Shown in pieces: positions 7,904-17,293 of a stretch of DNA of 64,000 nt (its first letter is position 1; each line of letters starts with the position of its first letter). The stretch is from Paracoccus zeaxanthinifaciens ATCC 21588 (GTDB lineage: Bacteria; Pseudomonadota; Alphaproteobacteria; Rhodobacterales; Rhodobacteraceae): assembly GCF_000420145.1 (NCBI RefSeq), contig NZ_ATUJ01000014.1, positions 27,395-91,394 of the forward strand, given 5' to 3'. A model generated the notes under the pieces. It saw only the letters and a list, made by a program, of their open reading frames with translations, searched no databases and was not told the DNA's origin. A program made the position numbers and the translations under genes.

Positions 7904-8679
7904 GCCAGGGCCGCGATCAGCTGGCCGTGCAGGCGCGGTCCCGCGACGACCATCCCGTCCAGCAGCGCACGCGGGCTGTTGAAGCGCATACGCCCGCCCC
8001 GCCGGTCGCTGACCGTCGCGCCCGCGCGTTCCGCGATCAGGCTGCCCGCGGCGATGTCCCATTCCCACGCAGCCCGCAGCGACAGGGCCGCGTCGAAGCG
8101 CCCCTCGGCGGCAAGGCACAGGCGCCATGCAAGCGACGACCGGAACTGCCGCTGGAACGGCGGCAGCCGCCCCCCCTTCCAATGCGCGGGATCGGTCACC
8201 CCGCGATAGGTCAGCACCTGCGCGCCGTCGATATCGGCATCGGTCGGCGCGATGGGCTGCCCGTTCAGCAGCGCGGGCCCGCCCTCATGCGCGGCATAGG
8301 TCAGGTCCAGCGCGGGCAGGTGCACGACCGCCGCCGTGATGCGGTCGCCCGACGCCACGGCCAGCGAATGGGCAAAGCCCTCCTGCCCGTCGATGAAGGC
8401 GCGGGTGCCGTCGATGGGGTCGATGATGAAGCAATGCTCGGCGTCCAGACGTTCCGGGTTGGCCTCGCTTTCCTCGGACAGCCAGCCGTAACCGGGCCGC
8501 GCGGCGGACAGGCGTGCCAGCAGCGCGTCGTTCACGGCCAGGTCGGCCTCGGTCACGGGACCGGCGTCGCCCGCCTTGTCCCATGCCTGCGGATCGTTGC
8601 GCCAGAAGCGCAGGGCGATGGGGCCGACATCCAGTGCGGCCTCCGTCAGCAGCTGCAGGTCGGCCTCAGGCCCCTGCAA
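7900..8679 (-). CDS. cysQ: 3'(2'),5'-bisphosphate nucleotidase (CysQ type, inositol monophosphatase family)
   Basis: The 259-aa protein carries the metal-binding signature of the family: WLSEES near residue 66, DPIDGTRAF near residue 87 and WEWDIAAG near residue 206. CysQ removes the 3'-phosphate of adenosine 3',5'-bisphosphate, a by-product of sulfate assimilation; an inositol-phosphatase role is the alternative. Its start overlaps the end of pmbA by 14 bases, so it is the third gene of the DUF2125-pmbA-cysQ run. It converges with the SARP-like gene, and the two stop codons overlap. Confidence 0.8.
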   Translation of the reverse strand: MQGPEADLQLLTEAALDVGPIALRFWRNDPQAWDKAGDAGPVTEADLAVNDALLARLSAARPGYGWLSEESEANPERLDAEHCFIIDPIDGTRAFIDGQEGFAHSLAVASGDRITAAVVHLPALDLTYAAHEGGPALLNGQPIAPTDADIDGAQVLTYRGVTDPAHWKGGRLPPFQRQFRSSLAWRLCLAAEGRFDAALSLRAAWEWDIAAGSLIAERAGATVSDRRGGRMRFNSPRALLDGMVVAGPRLHGQLIAALA

Positions 8680-10009
8680 CGGTCATCCCCTGCACCAGAA
8701 GGCTGGGCACCTCGAGCGCGCGCCAGGGCAGCGCATCGTCCGCCGCGACCAGCGTCAGCAGCATCTGCCGCAGGTTGCCCGCGATGGTGCATTCGTTGAC
8801 CGGCCATGCGATCTGGCCGTTCTCGACCCAGAACCCCGCCGCGCCGCGCGAATAATCGCCCGTCGTCCCGTTGATCGAGGCCCCCAGCATCGACGTCACG
8901 ATCAGCCCGCGGCCCATTTCGCGGATCAGCGCCTGCTGGTCGCGATCGCCGGGGGTCAGGTGGATGTTGCTGTTGCCGGGCGATGGCGCGGATGCCAGCC
9001 CCCGCACCGCCGAGGCCGTGCTGTCCATCCCCAGCTTGCGCGCGGTGGCCAGATCCAGCGTCCAACCGTTCAGGATGCCGTCGGTGACGATCCGGCGTTC
9101 GCGCGTAGGCAATCCCTCGGCGTCGAAGGGGCGCGAGGACGGGAAGCGCGGGCGCAGCGGATTCTCGGTCAGGGTCATGCCCGCGGGCAGCACCTGTTCG
9201 CCAAGGTCGCGGCGCAGCCAGCTGGCGCCCCGCGCGATGGCGGTGCCGTTCACCGCCGACAGCAGGTGCCCGATCAACGAGGCCGAGACACGGCGGTCGA
9301 ACAGGATCGGAAAGGCCCCCGTGGGCGGCTTGCGCGCACCCGCGCGGGCGACGGTGCGTTCGCCGGCCAGGATGCCGATCTCTTCGGGGGTGGGCAGGTC
9401 GGACGCGAAGATGCGCCCCTCGCCCGCGTAATCGCGTTCCATCCCCAGCCCCTCGCCGGTGATGGCGACGGCGGAAATCGCGTGGCTGGTGCGCCCGTAT
9501 CCGCCCGAGAACCCGTTCGAGGCCGCAAGCCACATCCGCCGGCTGGAATAGCTGGCATTGGCGCTTTCGACCTGGGAAATGCCCTTGACCGACAGGGCCG
9601 CGGCCTCGGCCCGCAGGGCAAGGTCCTGCAGATGCGCCGGATCGGGTTCGGGCGCGTTCTCGGACAGCTCCAGCCCCTCGGCATCTCGGCGGGGCGACAG
9701 CTGTTCGGGATCGGCAAGGCCCAGCCAGTCGTCGACCGGGGCGGCGCGCGCCATGGCGACGGCGCGTTCTGCCATCGCAGCGATGGCATCGGCCCCGTGA
9801 TCCGACGACGACACCGCGCCCTGCCTGCCGCCGACCAGCACGCGCAGGCCGATTTCCACCCCTTCCGAGCGTTCGGCATTTTCCAGCGCGCCGTCGCGCA
9901 CGTCGATCCCCGTCGCGCGGGCATCGACGGCCATGGCATCGGCCTGGTCGGCCCCGGCCCGGCGGGCGGCGTCGACCAGGGCTTCGGCAAGGTTCTGCAG
10001 TTCGGTCAT
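8666..10009 (-). CDS. pmbA: TldD/PmbA family protein, PmbA (TldE) branch
   Basis: A 447-aa member of the TldD/PmbA family of the modulator-of-gyrase type. No HExxxH zinc motif is present, which marks it as the non-catalytic PmbA/TldE subunit that pairs with TldD to degrade unfolded peptides or mature microcins. The family core is seen in the RRIVTDGILNGW and GNSNIHL segments and in the C-terminal ISGxxGDYSRGA-like loop (GTTGDYSRGA). ATG at 10009 is used; a GTG at 10024 in frame would overlap the upstream stop as GTGA and is an equal alternative. tldD itself is not in the window. Confidence 0.85.
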   Translation of the reverse strand: MTELQNLAEALVDAARRAGADQADAMAVDARATGIDVRDGALENAERSEGVEIGLRVLVGGRQGAVSSSDHGADAIAAMAERAVAMARAAPVDDWLGLADPEQLSPRRDAEGLELSENAPEPDPAHLQDLALRAEAAALSVKGISQVESANASYSSRRMWLAASNGFSGGYGRTSHAISAVAITGEGLGMERDYAGEGRIFASDLPTPEEIGILAGERTVARAGARKPPTGAFPILFDRRVSASLIGHLLSAVNGTAIARGASWLRRDLGEQVLPAGMTLTENPLRPRFPSSRPFDAEGLPTRERRIVTDGILNGWTLDLATARKLGMDSTASAVRGLASAPSPGNSNIHLTPGDRDQQALIREMGRGLIVTSMLGASINGTTGDYSRGAAGFWVENGQIAWPVNECTIAGNLRQMLLTLVAADDALPWRALEVPSLLVQGMTVAGA

Positions 10010-10020
10010 CGCGGGTCCGG

Positions 10021-11574
10021 TCACTTCACCTGCTGGCCGTTCGCGAAGATCGAGCCGCCTTCGGTGAACTTCAGCTGCGTTTCCAGCGTGTCGGGCTGCC
10101 CTTCGGCGGGGCGCGTGAACATCGCCATCATCATGCGCGCACCCATGACCTGTTCCTGCGGCACGAGGCCCATGGCGACCAGGTTGTCCAGAAGGCTGTT
10201 GATGCCGGTGAAGCTGCCCTTCAGCTGGCCCACGGGCTCGTTCGGGTTGTCGCCGAATTCGAGGCTGCCGGTCACGTTGGCCGATGCGCCGACCGCATCC
10301 AGCGCGATCTCGTTGATCTGCAGGCTGCTGGGCGTGAACGGGGGCTTGGCGCCCATCTGCGGGGCGGCGTCCTGCGCCATCAGGTTCTCGGTCACCATGG
10401 CGGTGCCGGACAGGTCGATGTTCACGTTCGCCGGCTCTCGCGGCAGGGTGTTCTGCGGGTCGAGGCCCTGCCAGATCGCATCGTCCAGCGCCAGGTCCAC
10501 CAGGCCCAGCTTCAGCGCGAAGGGCTGCGCCTCGTCCGAGCGGCTGACCGGCATGCGCAGGCTGAATTCGCTGCGCGCGATGCCGTAATTGATCGGGAAG
10601 GGCATGTCGCCCGATTCAAGGCTGTATTCCGTGCCCTCGGCGAAACCGCCATAGCCGAAGCCGTCCTTGGACATCTCGACCGTCAGTTCGCCGCCCGTGG
10701 CCTTCATCGCGCCGCTGGTCGCGACCTCGGCGCCCGTCTCGTCGGTGGCGGTGCCGTCGAAGCTGAAATCGAAGGGACCGGTCCCGATCGTGCCGTCCAC
10801 GACGAAGCCCGCCGCAAGCGAGGCTTCGGGATCGGTCTCGAAGGTGGTGCCGCCCGGCTGGGTCGCGTTGCCGTCGAAGGTCAGGTCGGCCATCGCGAAG
10901 GTCGCATCGAAGCTGTCGGTGCCGTCCTGCCCCTCGGCCGAGGGGCCCGAGGCCGCGAAGCTGCCCGCCAGTTCGGCGATGGCGCCCTGGAATTCCTGCG
11001 AGACGTCGCCGTTCTCGGCCGTCACGCTGCGCTGCGTGCTGGTCAGGTCGGTCAGGGTCATCTCGACCGTGCCGGAATTCACCTCGTCCAGGGGGCTGCC
11101 CTTCAGGGTGGCGGTCGGCATGGACATGCTGTGGGTCATGTCCCCGGCGCTGCCCGACGAGATCATCACGTTGCCGGGGGCGTCGATGGTCGCGTCGAAG
11201 CCGACCTCGCGCGGTTCGGGCTTGGGCGCGTCCTCGCCCGCGGTCTCGGGGGCATAGGGGGTCACGGTGTCGCGGATCGTCAGGGCCATCTGCCCCTCGA
11301 ACACGCTGCGCACAACGGCGCCGTCCTGTTCCATGACCAGGCCGGGGATGCCGACCTCGAAGCTTGCGCCATCCTCGGTGTCGGTCGCGACGGTGATGTC
11401 GCTCAGCGACAGGCGCTCGTCCGAGGCATCCTCGGAACCCACGGTGACGGAATATCCCATGTCCTCGTAGCCGCTGCGGATGCTGTCCCAGACCTCGGCC
11501 GGGGTCACATCCGCGAAGGCTGCTCCGGCCCCGAGCATCAGGGCGAATGACGATGTCGAGACGGTACGCAACAT
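10021..11574 (-). CDS. DUF2125 domain protein, exported
   Basis: A 517-aa protein with an N-terminal signal peptide (hydrophobic segment ending in AGAAFA, cleavage near residue 21). The rest is beta-rich with repeated T-F-D/S-F-D-type strands, as in the DUF2125 family found in Rhodobacterales. Methionine-rich segments occur near the C-terminus. The function is not known; the periplasm or envelope is the likely location. It is the first gene of a run with pmbA and cysQ, with the pmbA start overlapping or adjoining its stop. Confidence 0.7.
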   Translation of the reverse strand: MLRTVSTSSFALMLGAGAAFADVTPAEVWDSIRSGYEDMGYSVTVGSEDASDERLSLSDITVATDTEDGASFEVGIPGLVMEQDGAVVRSVFEGQMALTIRDTVTPYAPETAGEDAPKPEPREVGFDATIDAPGNVMISSGSAGDMTHSMSMPTATLKGSPLDEVNSGTVEMTLTDLTSTQRSVTAENGDVSQEFQGAIAELAGSFAASGPSAEGQDGTDSFDATFAMADLTFDGNATQPGGTTFETDPEASLAAGFVVDGTIGTGPFDFSFDGTATDETGAEVATSGAMKATGGELTVEMSKDGFGYGGFAEGTEYSLESGDMPFPINYGIARSEFSLRMPVSRSDEAQPFALKLGLVDLALDDAIWQGLDPQNTLPREPANVNIDLSGTAMVTENLMAQDAAPQMGAKPPFTPSSLQINEIALDAVGASANVTGSLEFGDNPNEPVGQLKGSFTGINSLLDNLVAMGLVPQEQVMGARMMMAMFTRPAEGQPDTLETQLKFTEGGSIFANGQQVK

Positions 11575-11690
11575 GGCTCTGGCCTTTCACTGGGCATTGT
11601 CTGGTCGGAAACCTGACACAGCACCGGCGAAAGGTGAAGGGAACATGTCGTGACATGGCCGAGAGCGGGCGCCCCCGGCCATGCGCCGGA

Positions 11691-12032
11691 TCAGGCGTAG
11701 ACGCCCTCGCGGCCGAACTGGCGGCACAGCATGTAGCACAGCACCGCGCGGTATTTCGCACGGTTCGCGCGGCCATATCGGTCGATGGCCTTGTCCAGCG
11801 CGGCATCCAGCCCGTCGCCGTCCGAAAGGCCCAGCTTCTTCTTGAGATAGTTGTCGCGGAAGCGGTCCAGCTCGGTCTTGTCGCTGGCGGCCACCGTTTC
11901 GGAATCGGCGTTGTAGATGGACGGCCCCAGACCGATCGTGACCTTGCGCAGCAGGTCCATGTCGGGGGTCTCGCCCAGCTTGGTCTCGATGTCGTTGGCG
12001 TATTTCGCGATCAGGTCGTCACGTCTTCCCAT
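11691..12032 (-). CDS. DUF2853 family protein
   Basis: A 113-aa cytoplasmic helical protein matching the DUF2853 family pattern: RDDLIAKYAxDI at the N-terminus, a YNADSETVAASDKTELD segment near residue 45, and a C-terminal NRAKYRAVLCYMLC helix. The start at 12032 is chosen because AGGAGG lies 8 bases before this ATG. Function unknown. The gene is monocistronic, transcribed away from the amino-acid transporter operon. Confidence 0.75.
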   Translation of the reverse strand: MGRRDDLIAKYANDIETKLGETPDMDLLRKVTIGLGPSIYNADSETVAASDKTELDRFRDNYLKKKLGLSDGDGLDAALDKAIDRYGRANRAKYRAVLCYMLCRQFGREGVYA

Positions 12033-12262
12033 GTCCGTATCCTCCTCGTCCCAGTCCATCGTTGTCGCGCGACCAGATTGCCCAGCCCCCCTTTCCCGAT
12101 CAAGAAAAATCGAGGAATGTCGTTCCGTTACGGACCCTTGGGACGCGACAGGCGTTCCTGTGGGCGCGCGGCAGTGGTCCGCATGTCCTTTTCTTGCCGT
12201 CACGGCTTGTGCCTTCGGGTGCCAATCCGCATCTGGGGGCCAGACAATCGTAGGAGATTCCG

Positions 12263-13033
12263 ATGCGCCGTTTCGCCATCGCCGCCATCCTGGGCCTGAC
12301 CGCCGCCCTGCCCGCCGCAGCCGACACGATCCGCGTGGGCATGTCGGGCGGCTACTTCCCGTTCACCTTCACCCGCGCCGACGAACTGCAGGGCTTCGAG
12401 GTCGATTTCCTGAATGCCATCGGCGAGGAGACCGGCGACGAGATCGAGTTCGTCACCATGTCCTTCTCCGGTCTGATCGGCGCGCTGGATTCGGGCCGTA
12501 TCGACACGGTCGCCAACCAGATCACCGTCACGCCCGAACGCGAGGCGCGCTTCACCTTCACCCAGCCCTATGTCTTCGACGGGGCGCAGGTGGTCGTGAA
12601 GGCCGGGAACGAGACCGAGATCACCGGCCCCGAGAGCCTGAAGGGCCGCGCCGTCGCCGTGAACCTCGGGTCGAACTTCGAGACGCTGCTGCGCGAGCTG
12701 CCCTACAGCGACGAGATCGAGATCCGCACCTATGAAAGCAACATCGCGCAGGACACCGCCCTGGGCCGCGTCGATGCCTTCGTGATGGACCGCGTCAGCT
12801 CGGGCCAGGTCATCGCCGAAAGCCCGCTGCCCCTGGCCCTTGCCGGAGAGCCCTTCTCGGAGATCCGCAACGCCCTGCCCTTCCGCGACGACGAGGAAGG
12901 CCGCGCCCTGCGCGACCGCGTCGATGCGGCGATCACCACCCTGAAGGAGAACGGCAAGCTGGCCGAGATTTCCGAGAAGTGGCTGAACGCCGACGTGACC
13001 CAGCCCGCCGACGCCGCCGAAACGGACGGCTGA
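12263..13033 (+). CDS. Polar amino-acid ABC transporter, periplasmic binding protein
   Basis: The 256-aa protein has a clear signal peptide cleaved after ALPAAA (about residue 20) and then the SBP_bac_3 fold: IRVGMSGGYFPFTF binding strand, GFEVDFLNAIGEE, the F-S-G-L-I-G-A-L-D-S-G-R-I-D segment and TPEREARFTFTQPY. This is the pattern of cystine/glutamine-type binding proteins; the exact substrate cannot be told. TAGGAG precedes the ATG. It is followed after 4 bases by the permease and then the ATPase. Confidence 0.88.
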   Translation: MRRFAIAAILGLTAALPAAADTIRVGMSGGYFPFTFTRADELQGFEVDFLNAIGEETGDEIEFVTMSFSGLIGALDSGRIDTVANQITVTPEREARFTFTQPYVFDGAQVVVKAGNETEITGPESLKGRAVAVNLGSNFETLLRELPYSDEIEIRTYESNIAQDTALGRVDAFVMDRVSSGQVIAESPLPLALAGEPFSEIRNALPFRDDEEGRALRDRVDAAITTLKENGKLAEISEKWLNADVTQPADAAETDG

Positions 13034-13037
13034 GCCG

Positions 13038-13712
13038 ATGCGCGCGCTCGATCTGGGATACATGCTGGACCTCGTGCCGGTGATCCTCGGCTATGTTCCG
13101 CTGACGCTGTTCATGGCCGTCGTGTCGATGCTGGCGGCTTTGGTGCTGGCATCGCTTCTGGCGATCGTGCGCGTGCAGCGCCTGCCGGTCCTCGACCGGG
13201 TGGTGGCGCTGTTCATCAGCTTCTTCCGGGGCACGCCGCTGCTGGTGCAGCTGTTCCTGTTCTATTTCGGCCTGCCTCAGATCCTGCCCGCGATGGAGGG
13301 CATCAACGGCGTCAGCGCCGCGATCTTCGGCCTGACGCTGCATTTCGCGGCCTACATGGCCGAAAGCATCCGCGGCGCGATCCTGGGCGTCGACCGCAGC
13401 CAGTGGGAGGCCGCGCAGTCGATCGGCATGACGCAGGGCCAGCTGCTGCGGCGGATCATCCTGCCGCAGGCGACCCGCACCGTCGCGCCGACGCTGATGA
13501 ACTACTTCATCGACATGATCAAAGGCACCTCGCTGGCCTTCACCCTTGGCGTGACCGAGATGATGGGCGCGGCCCAGAAAGAGGCCGCCGGCAGCTTCCT
13601 CTACCTGGAGGCCTATCTGATCGTCGCGATCTTCTACTGGGTGATCGTCGAGACGCTGTCCGTCGGGCAGCGCGCATTGGAGACGCGGCTTGGAAAGGCG
13701 GTGGCAAGATGA
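13038..13712 (+). CDS. Polar amino-acid ABC transporter, permease
   Basis: A 224-aa integral membrane protein with five to six helices and the HisM/GlnP-type permease signature. The EAA loop is seen as Q-W-E-A-A-Q-S-I-G-M-T near residue 120, where it contacts the ATPase, and FFRGTPLLVQLFL near residue 63 is typical of the family. Only one permease is encoded, so the channel is probably a homodimer. The stop overlaps the ATPase start as ATGA. Confidence 0.88.
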   Translation: MRALDLGYMLDLVPVILGYVPLTLFMAVVSMLAALVLASLLAIVRVQRLPVLDRVVALFISFFRGTPLLVQLFLFYFGLPQILPAMEGINGVSAAIFGLTLHFAAYMAESIRGAILGVDRSQWEAAQSIGMTQGQLLRRIILPQATRTVAPTLMNYFIDMIKGTSLAFTLGVTEMMGAAQKEAAGSFLYLEAYLIVAIFYWVIVETLSVGQRALETRLGKAVAR

Positions 13713-14449
13713 GCGGTGAGGTCCGCATCGAAGGGCTGGTCAAGCAGTTCGGCGACAACACGGTGCTTGCGGGGATCGACCTTGAGCTGGAGCCCGGCGA
13801 ACGGGTCGCGATCATCGGGCCGTCCGGCACCGGGAAATCCACACTGCTGCGCTGTCTGAATTTCCTCGACCGTCCCGACGCGGGGCGCATCGCCATCGGC
13901 GACCTGTCGGTCGATGCCGCGCGGGCGAGCAAGGCGGACGTGCTGGCGTTGCGGCGCCGGACGGGCTTCGTGTTCCAGAACTATGCGCTGTTCGCCAACA
14001 AGACCGCGCGCCAGAACCTGATGGAGGGTCTGACCGTCGTTCGCGGATGGTCGCATGAGGATGCGGCGGCCAAGGCCGACGACATCCTGCGCCAGATCGG
14101 GCTGGGCGACCGGGGCGACAGCTATCCGGCCGCGATGTCGGGCGGCCAGCAGCAGCGCGTGGGCATCGGTCGGGCGATGGCGCTGGATGCCGAACTGATG
14201 CTGTTCGACGAACCGACCAGCGCGCTCGATCCCGAATGGGTGGGCGAGGTTCTGGATCTGATCCGGCGCATCGCGGACGGCAACCAGACCATGCTGATCG
14301 TCACCCATGAGATGCAGTTCGCCCGAGAGATCGCGGATCGCGTGATCTTCATGGAAGGCGGGCGGATCGTGGAACAGGGTCCGCCCTCGCAGATCTTCGG
14401 CAATGCGCAGGACGACCGGACGCGGGCCTTCCTGCGTCGTGTTGGCTGA
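13709..14449 (+). CDS. Polar amino-acid ABC transporter, ATP-binding protein
   Basis: A 246-aa ABC ATPase of the GlnQ/TcyN type: Walker A GPSGTGKST near residue 39, Q-loop FVFQNYALF, signature MSGGQQQRV, Walker B LMLFDEPTSALD and the switch His in VTHEM. It powers the import of the amino acid delivered by the upstream binding protein. The start is set by the ATGA overlap with the permease gene. A terminator hairpin follows 11 bases after the stop. Confidence 0.9.
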   Translation: MSGEVRIEGLVKQFGDNTVLAGIDLELEPGERVAIIGPSGTGKSTLLRCLNFLDRPDAGRIAIGDLSVDAARASKADVLALRRRTGFVFQNYALFANKTARQNLMEGLTVVRGWSHEDAAAKADDILRQIGLGDRGDSYPAAMSGGQQQRVGIGRAMALDAELMLFDEPTSALDPEWVGEVLDLIRRIADGNQTMLIVTHEMQFAREIADRVIFMEGGRIVEQGPPSQIFGNAQDDRTRAFLRRVG

Positions 14450-14460
14450 GGACATGAGAA

Positions 14461-14486
14461 AGGGGCGGCCCGCGATGGCCGCCCCT
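14461..14486. terminator. Bidirectional terminator hairpin between convergent genes
   Basis: A perfect 10-bp inverted repeat (AGGGGCGGCC, loop CGCGAT, complement) sits between the ABC ATPase gene and the convergent small exported protein gene. TCTTC follows on the plus strand. Confidence 0.75.
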
Positions 14487-14503
14487 CTTCATTTCGGTCG
14501 CGA

Positions 14504-14932
14504 TCAAAGACCGGCGGTCTGGAAATAGACGTCCGGCGTGCGCTGGTCGTCGAAGCCGGTGCCCGATGCGATGATGCAGCTTGTTTCATCCGCGCGGGCG
14601 GCGACGAGCGTCCAGGTGCCCATCTGGTCCGAGCCCCACAGCTCGGTCGCGGCAAAGCCCGCGGTGACGATCAGTTCCTCGCTGAAGTCATGCGCGAGGG
14701 TCGCCTGGATCTCCTCGTCGCTAGCACAATAGGGTTGATCGGCCACGGCGTCCTCGGACAGGGGCATGGCGTCGATATGTTCCAGCATGGCGGCGGGCTG
14801 GATGCCGCGCATCGCGCTCCAGCCTTCGACCGGGGCACCGGGTTGCGGGGCGGCGGCTGCGGGCAGAGCGGACAGCAGCGCGACACCGGCGGCTGCGGTC
14901 GTGCAGGCGATGTTCTTGGCGATGCGTTTCAT
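14504..14932 (-). CDS. Small exported protein of unknown function
   Basis: A 142-aa protein with a typical signal peptide (KR, hydrophobic core, ALPAAAA, cleavage near residue 28). Two cysteines remain in the mature part (in PYCASDEE and ETSCIIASG) and could form a disulfide in the periplasm. The ending, with alternating strands and a TWTLVAARADE segment, has the look of a small periplasmic beta protein. No family is recognised. It lies between the amino-acid transporter and the sensor kinase, transcribed in the same direction as the latter. Confidence 0.65.
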   Translation of the reverse strand: MKRIAKNIACTTAAAGVALLSALPAAAAPQPGAPVEGWSAMRGIQPAAMLEHIDAMPLSEDAVADQPYCASDEEIQATLAHDFSEELIVTAGFAATELWGSDQMGTWTLVAARADETSCIIASGTGFDDQRTPDVYFQTAGL

Positions 14933-15009
14933 GGTCCTTGCCTTTCATCTGACGATGCGAATTCGCCAGCAAAACGCAGGTTTTCGTCGCAGGGTTCCCG
15001 CGGCGCCCC

Positions 15010-16416
15010 TCAGGCCCACCGCCGCGCAAGGGTAAGGCGGGCCCGCAATCCGTCGGGTTCGTTGGCGAATTCCAGCGTCCCGCCATGCTGCGCCGCGATG
15101 GTCGAGACGATGGCCAGGCCCAGCCCCACGCCGGGCTTGCCGACGGTATTCTCGCCCCGCTGGAAGGCACCCGTCAGGCGGGCCATGTCGGCCTCGGTCA
15201 GGCGCGCGCCGCGGTCGGTCACGTCGATCCAGGCGCGGTCCGCATTGGCATCCACGGTGACGGCGGCCTCTCGTCCGTATTTCAGCGCGTTGTCGATCAG
15301 GTTCGACAGCGCGCGCCGCAAGGACGTGGGCTGCCCGCGCATCAGCACCACCTGCCGTTCGGGCGCGTCCCGCGAGGTCACGCGCGAGAACAGCGTCCCC
15401 GCCTGCGTCGGATGGGGCGGCGCATCGCGCAGCGTCACGCCCATGCCGACATCCTGGTAATCGGCCACCACCGCCTCGACCAGCGACACCAGCGAGATGC
15501 GGCGGAAGGGCTCGGCCCCGATCTCGGCGCGGGTATAGGTCAGCGCGCCGTCGATCATGGTCGTCATCTCGTCGATGTCGCGTTCCAGACGCCCGCGCAG
15601 GTCGTCATCCCCGATCAGGGCCGCGCGCAGGCGCAGGCGGGTCGCGGGCGTGCCCAGGTCGTGGCTGATGCCCGACAGGACCATCGCGCGGTTTTCAAGC
15701 GCCGCGCGGTCATGGGCGACATAGGCGTTGACGGCCTCGGCGGTCTGGCGCAGCTCCTCGACCCCGCCGACGGGCAGGTCGGCATTGCGTGCGCGGTGGT
15801 CCCGCAGCGCGGCGGCAAAGCCCGTGAAGGCGCCCGACACCTCGGCCACCCAGCCCAGCAGCAGGCCCAGCACGCCGATGCCGATGGCCGCCGCCAGCAG
15901 GCGACGGTCGGCAGGGGCCGCCTCGCATCCCCAGACGGTCGCGCCCTCGACCCGGACCCAGTCCGCATCGTCGCGCTGGATGAACAGCTGCGGGTCGCTG
16001 CAGAAGCGTGCCATCGCGCGGGTCAGCGATGCCAGCCCCGCCGCCTGCGATCCGCCGCCCAGGCTCTGGACCTCGGCCACGGGGTACTGGATGTCGGGCG
16101 ACATGATCCGCACGCCCAGCCGTTCGCCCTGCGTCAGGTCGGGCCGTCCGCCGCCGGTCAGCGTGATGCGCGTCTCGCGCCAGCCGGGGGGCAGGACGGG
16201 TTCGGCGCGCATCTGCACGAGGCCCAGGCCCGGGGGCAGGCCGCCCGCATTCTCCAGCGCGTCGTGCAGCGCCAGGCCCGCGACATAGGCGCGATCCAGA
16301 TGCGCGTTCCAGGCGGCGACGCTGGACATCCACAGCCAGGCCGAGGCGGCCCCCGCCAGCATGGCCGCGACGATCCAGACGCCCGCCAGCTGGCGCAGGC
16401 TGGCACGCCTAGCCAT
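15010..16416 (-). CDS. Membrane sensor histidine kinase, EnvZ/OmpR type, possibly glucose-related
   Basis: A 468-aa kinase: transmembrane helix at about 9-31, periplasmic sensor of about 135 residues, second helix at about 174-191, HAMP-like linker, then the dimerisation/phosphoacceptor motif SGISHDLGTP (His252) and the ATP-binding domain with N-box NLIDNALKYG, a DRGA G1-like box and GVGLGLAI G2 box. The start lies inside the last codons of the response regulator gene, with 8 bases of overlap, so the two are co-translated. The position divergent to a sugar ABC transporter and glucokinase resembles the GtrS-GltR pair of pseudomonads; the ligand is an inference only. Confidence 0.85.
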   Translation of the reverse strand: MARRASLRQLAGVWIVAAMLAGAASAWLWMSSVAAWNAHLDRAYVAGLALHDALENAGGLPPGLGLVQMRAEPVLPPGWRETRITLTGGGRPDLTQGERLGVRIMSPDIQYPVAEVQSLGGGSQAAGLASLTRAMARFCSDPQLFIQRDDADWVRVEGATVWGCEAAPADRRLLAAAIGIGVLGLLLGWVAEVSGAFTGFAAALRDHRARNADLPVGGVEELRQTAEAVNAYVAHDRAALENRAMVLSGISHDLGTPATRLRLRAALIGDDDLRGRLERDIDEMTTMIDGALTYTRAEIGAEPFRRISLVSLVEAVVADYQDVGMGVTLRDAPPHPTQAGTLFSRVTSRDAPERQVVLMRGQPTSLRRALSNLIDNALKYGREAAVTVDANADRAWIDVTDRGARLTEADMARLTGAFQRGENTVGKPGVGLGLAIVSTIAAQHGGTLEFANEPDGLRARLTLARRWA

Positions 16417-17113
16417 CCTGCCGCGCCACCTCGGCCGCCATGACATATCCGGTGCCGCGTTCGGTGCGGATCAGGGCGGGGTCGGTCTTCTGGCGCAGTC
16501 GGCCGACCAGCATGTCGATGGCGCGCCCCTCGGCGGCATCGCCGTCGTCCAGCGCGGCGGCGATCTCCTCTCGGGTCAGGGGGATGCGCGGATTGGCCAG
16601 GAAGACCCGCAGCAGGGCCAGTTCCCGCGATGACAGCGCGACCTGCCAGCCGCCCGGGGCCGTCACCTCGTCGCGCCTTGCGTCATAGCTCCAGCCCGCG
16701 AAGCCGATCACGCCGTCGCGGCGGCGATGGACCAGGCTGGGAACGCGCCCCGCACGGCGCAGCACCGCCCGGATGCGGGCCAGCAGCAGGTCGGGGTTGA
16801 AGGGCTTGGCGATATAGTCGTCGGCGCCCACCTCGTAGCCCGCCATGCGCTGGTGATCCGCCGACAGGGCCGAGACCATGATGATCGGCACGTCCTGCTG
16901 GTCCCGGATCTCGGCGCACAGCGCCACGCCGTCGTCGGGGCCCAGGGACACGTCCAGAAGGATCAGGTCCACCCGCGCCCCCTTCAGCGCGGCCAGCGCC
17001 CCCGCGCGGTCATGCGCCTGCGTGACGTGGAAGCCCTGCCGCTGCAGATAGGCGGCCAGCATCGCGGCCATCTCGGCGTCGTCCTCGACCAGAAGCAGGC
17101 GTTGCAGGGTCAT
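16409..17113 (-). CDS. OmpR-family response regulator, probably of the adjacent sugar transporter
   Basis: A 234-aa two-domain regulator. The receiver domain shows the acidic pair Asp11-Asp12, the phosphoacceptor Asp54 in LILLDVS, Ser81 and Lys103 in YIAKPF. The C-terminal OmpR-type winged helix covers about 135-230, with the typical LTREEI...VGRLRQK...RTERGTGYV ending. GGAGGA precedes the ATG at 17113. It is the first gene of a pair with the kinase. A direct repeat of GTAACA lies 45-60 bases upstream of its start, in the gap shared with the sugar importer. Confidence 0.88.
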   Translation of the reverse strand: MTLQRLLLVEDDAEMAAMLAAYLQRQGFHVTQAHDRAGALAALKGARVDLILLDVSLGPDDGVALCAEIRDQQDVPIIMVSALSADHQRMAGYEVGADDYIAKPFNPDLLLARIRAVLRRAGRVPSLVHRRRDGVIGFAGWSYDARRDEVTAPGGWQVALSSRELALLRVFLANPRIPLTREEIAAALDDGDAAEGRAIDMLVGRLRQKTDPALIRTERGTGYVMAAEVARQDG

Positions 17114-17157
17114 GCGGGTCCTCCTGCCACGGGGCTTACCATCCCGCGCGGCGCTTC

Positions 17158-17173
17158 GTAACAGTTTGTAACA
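17158..17173. promoter_or_regulatory. Putative OmpR-type binding site (two GTAACA half-sites, 10-bp spacing)
   Basis: GTAACA at 17158-17163 is repeated at 17168-17173, exactly one helical turn apart; on the other strand it reads TGTTAC-AAAC-TGTTAC. Tandem half-sites with 10-11 bp phasing are how OmpR/PhoB-type dimers bind. The site lies between the response regulator gene and the divergent sugar transport operon, so it could control either or both. Confidence 0.55.
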
Positions 17174-17293
17174 CCTGCGCCCGAAATCTGCGCGTTGCAT
17201 GGCTGTCCTGCGTTGAACGCATGGCAGGCGATCGGGCATGATCGGATCACCGAAGCGGACCCGATTCCGTCTCGACAAGATCTGGGAGGATCC

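Noticed and set aside
12033..12262. Possible small gene between the DUF2853 gene and the amino-acid binding protein gene
   Set aside because: Frames here lack a ribosome site and consistent codon usage; it reads as a 230-base divergent promoter region with nothing recognisable in it.
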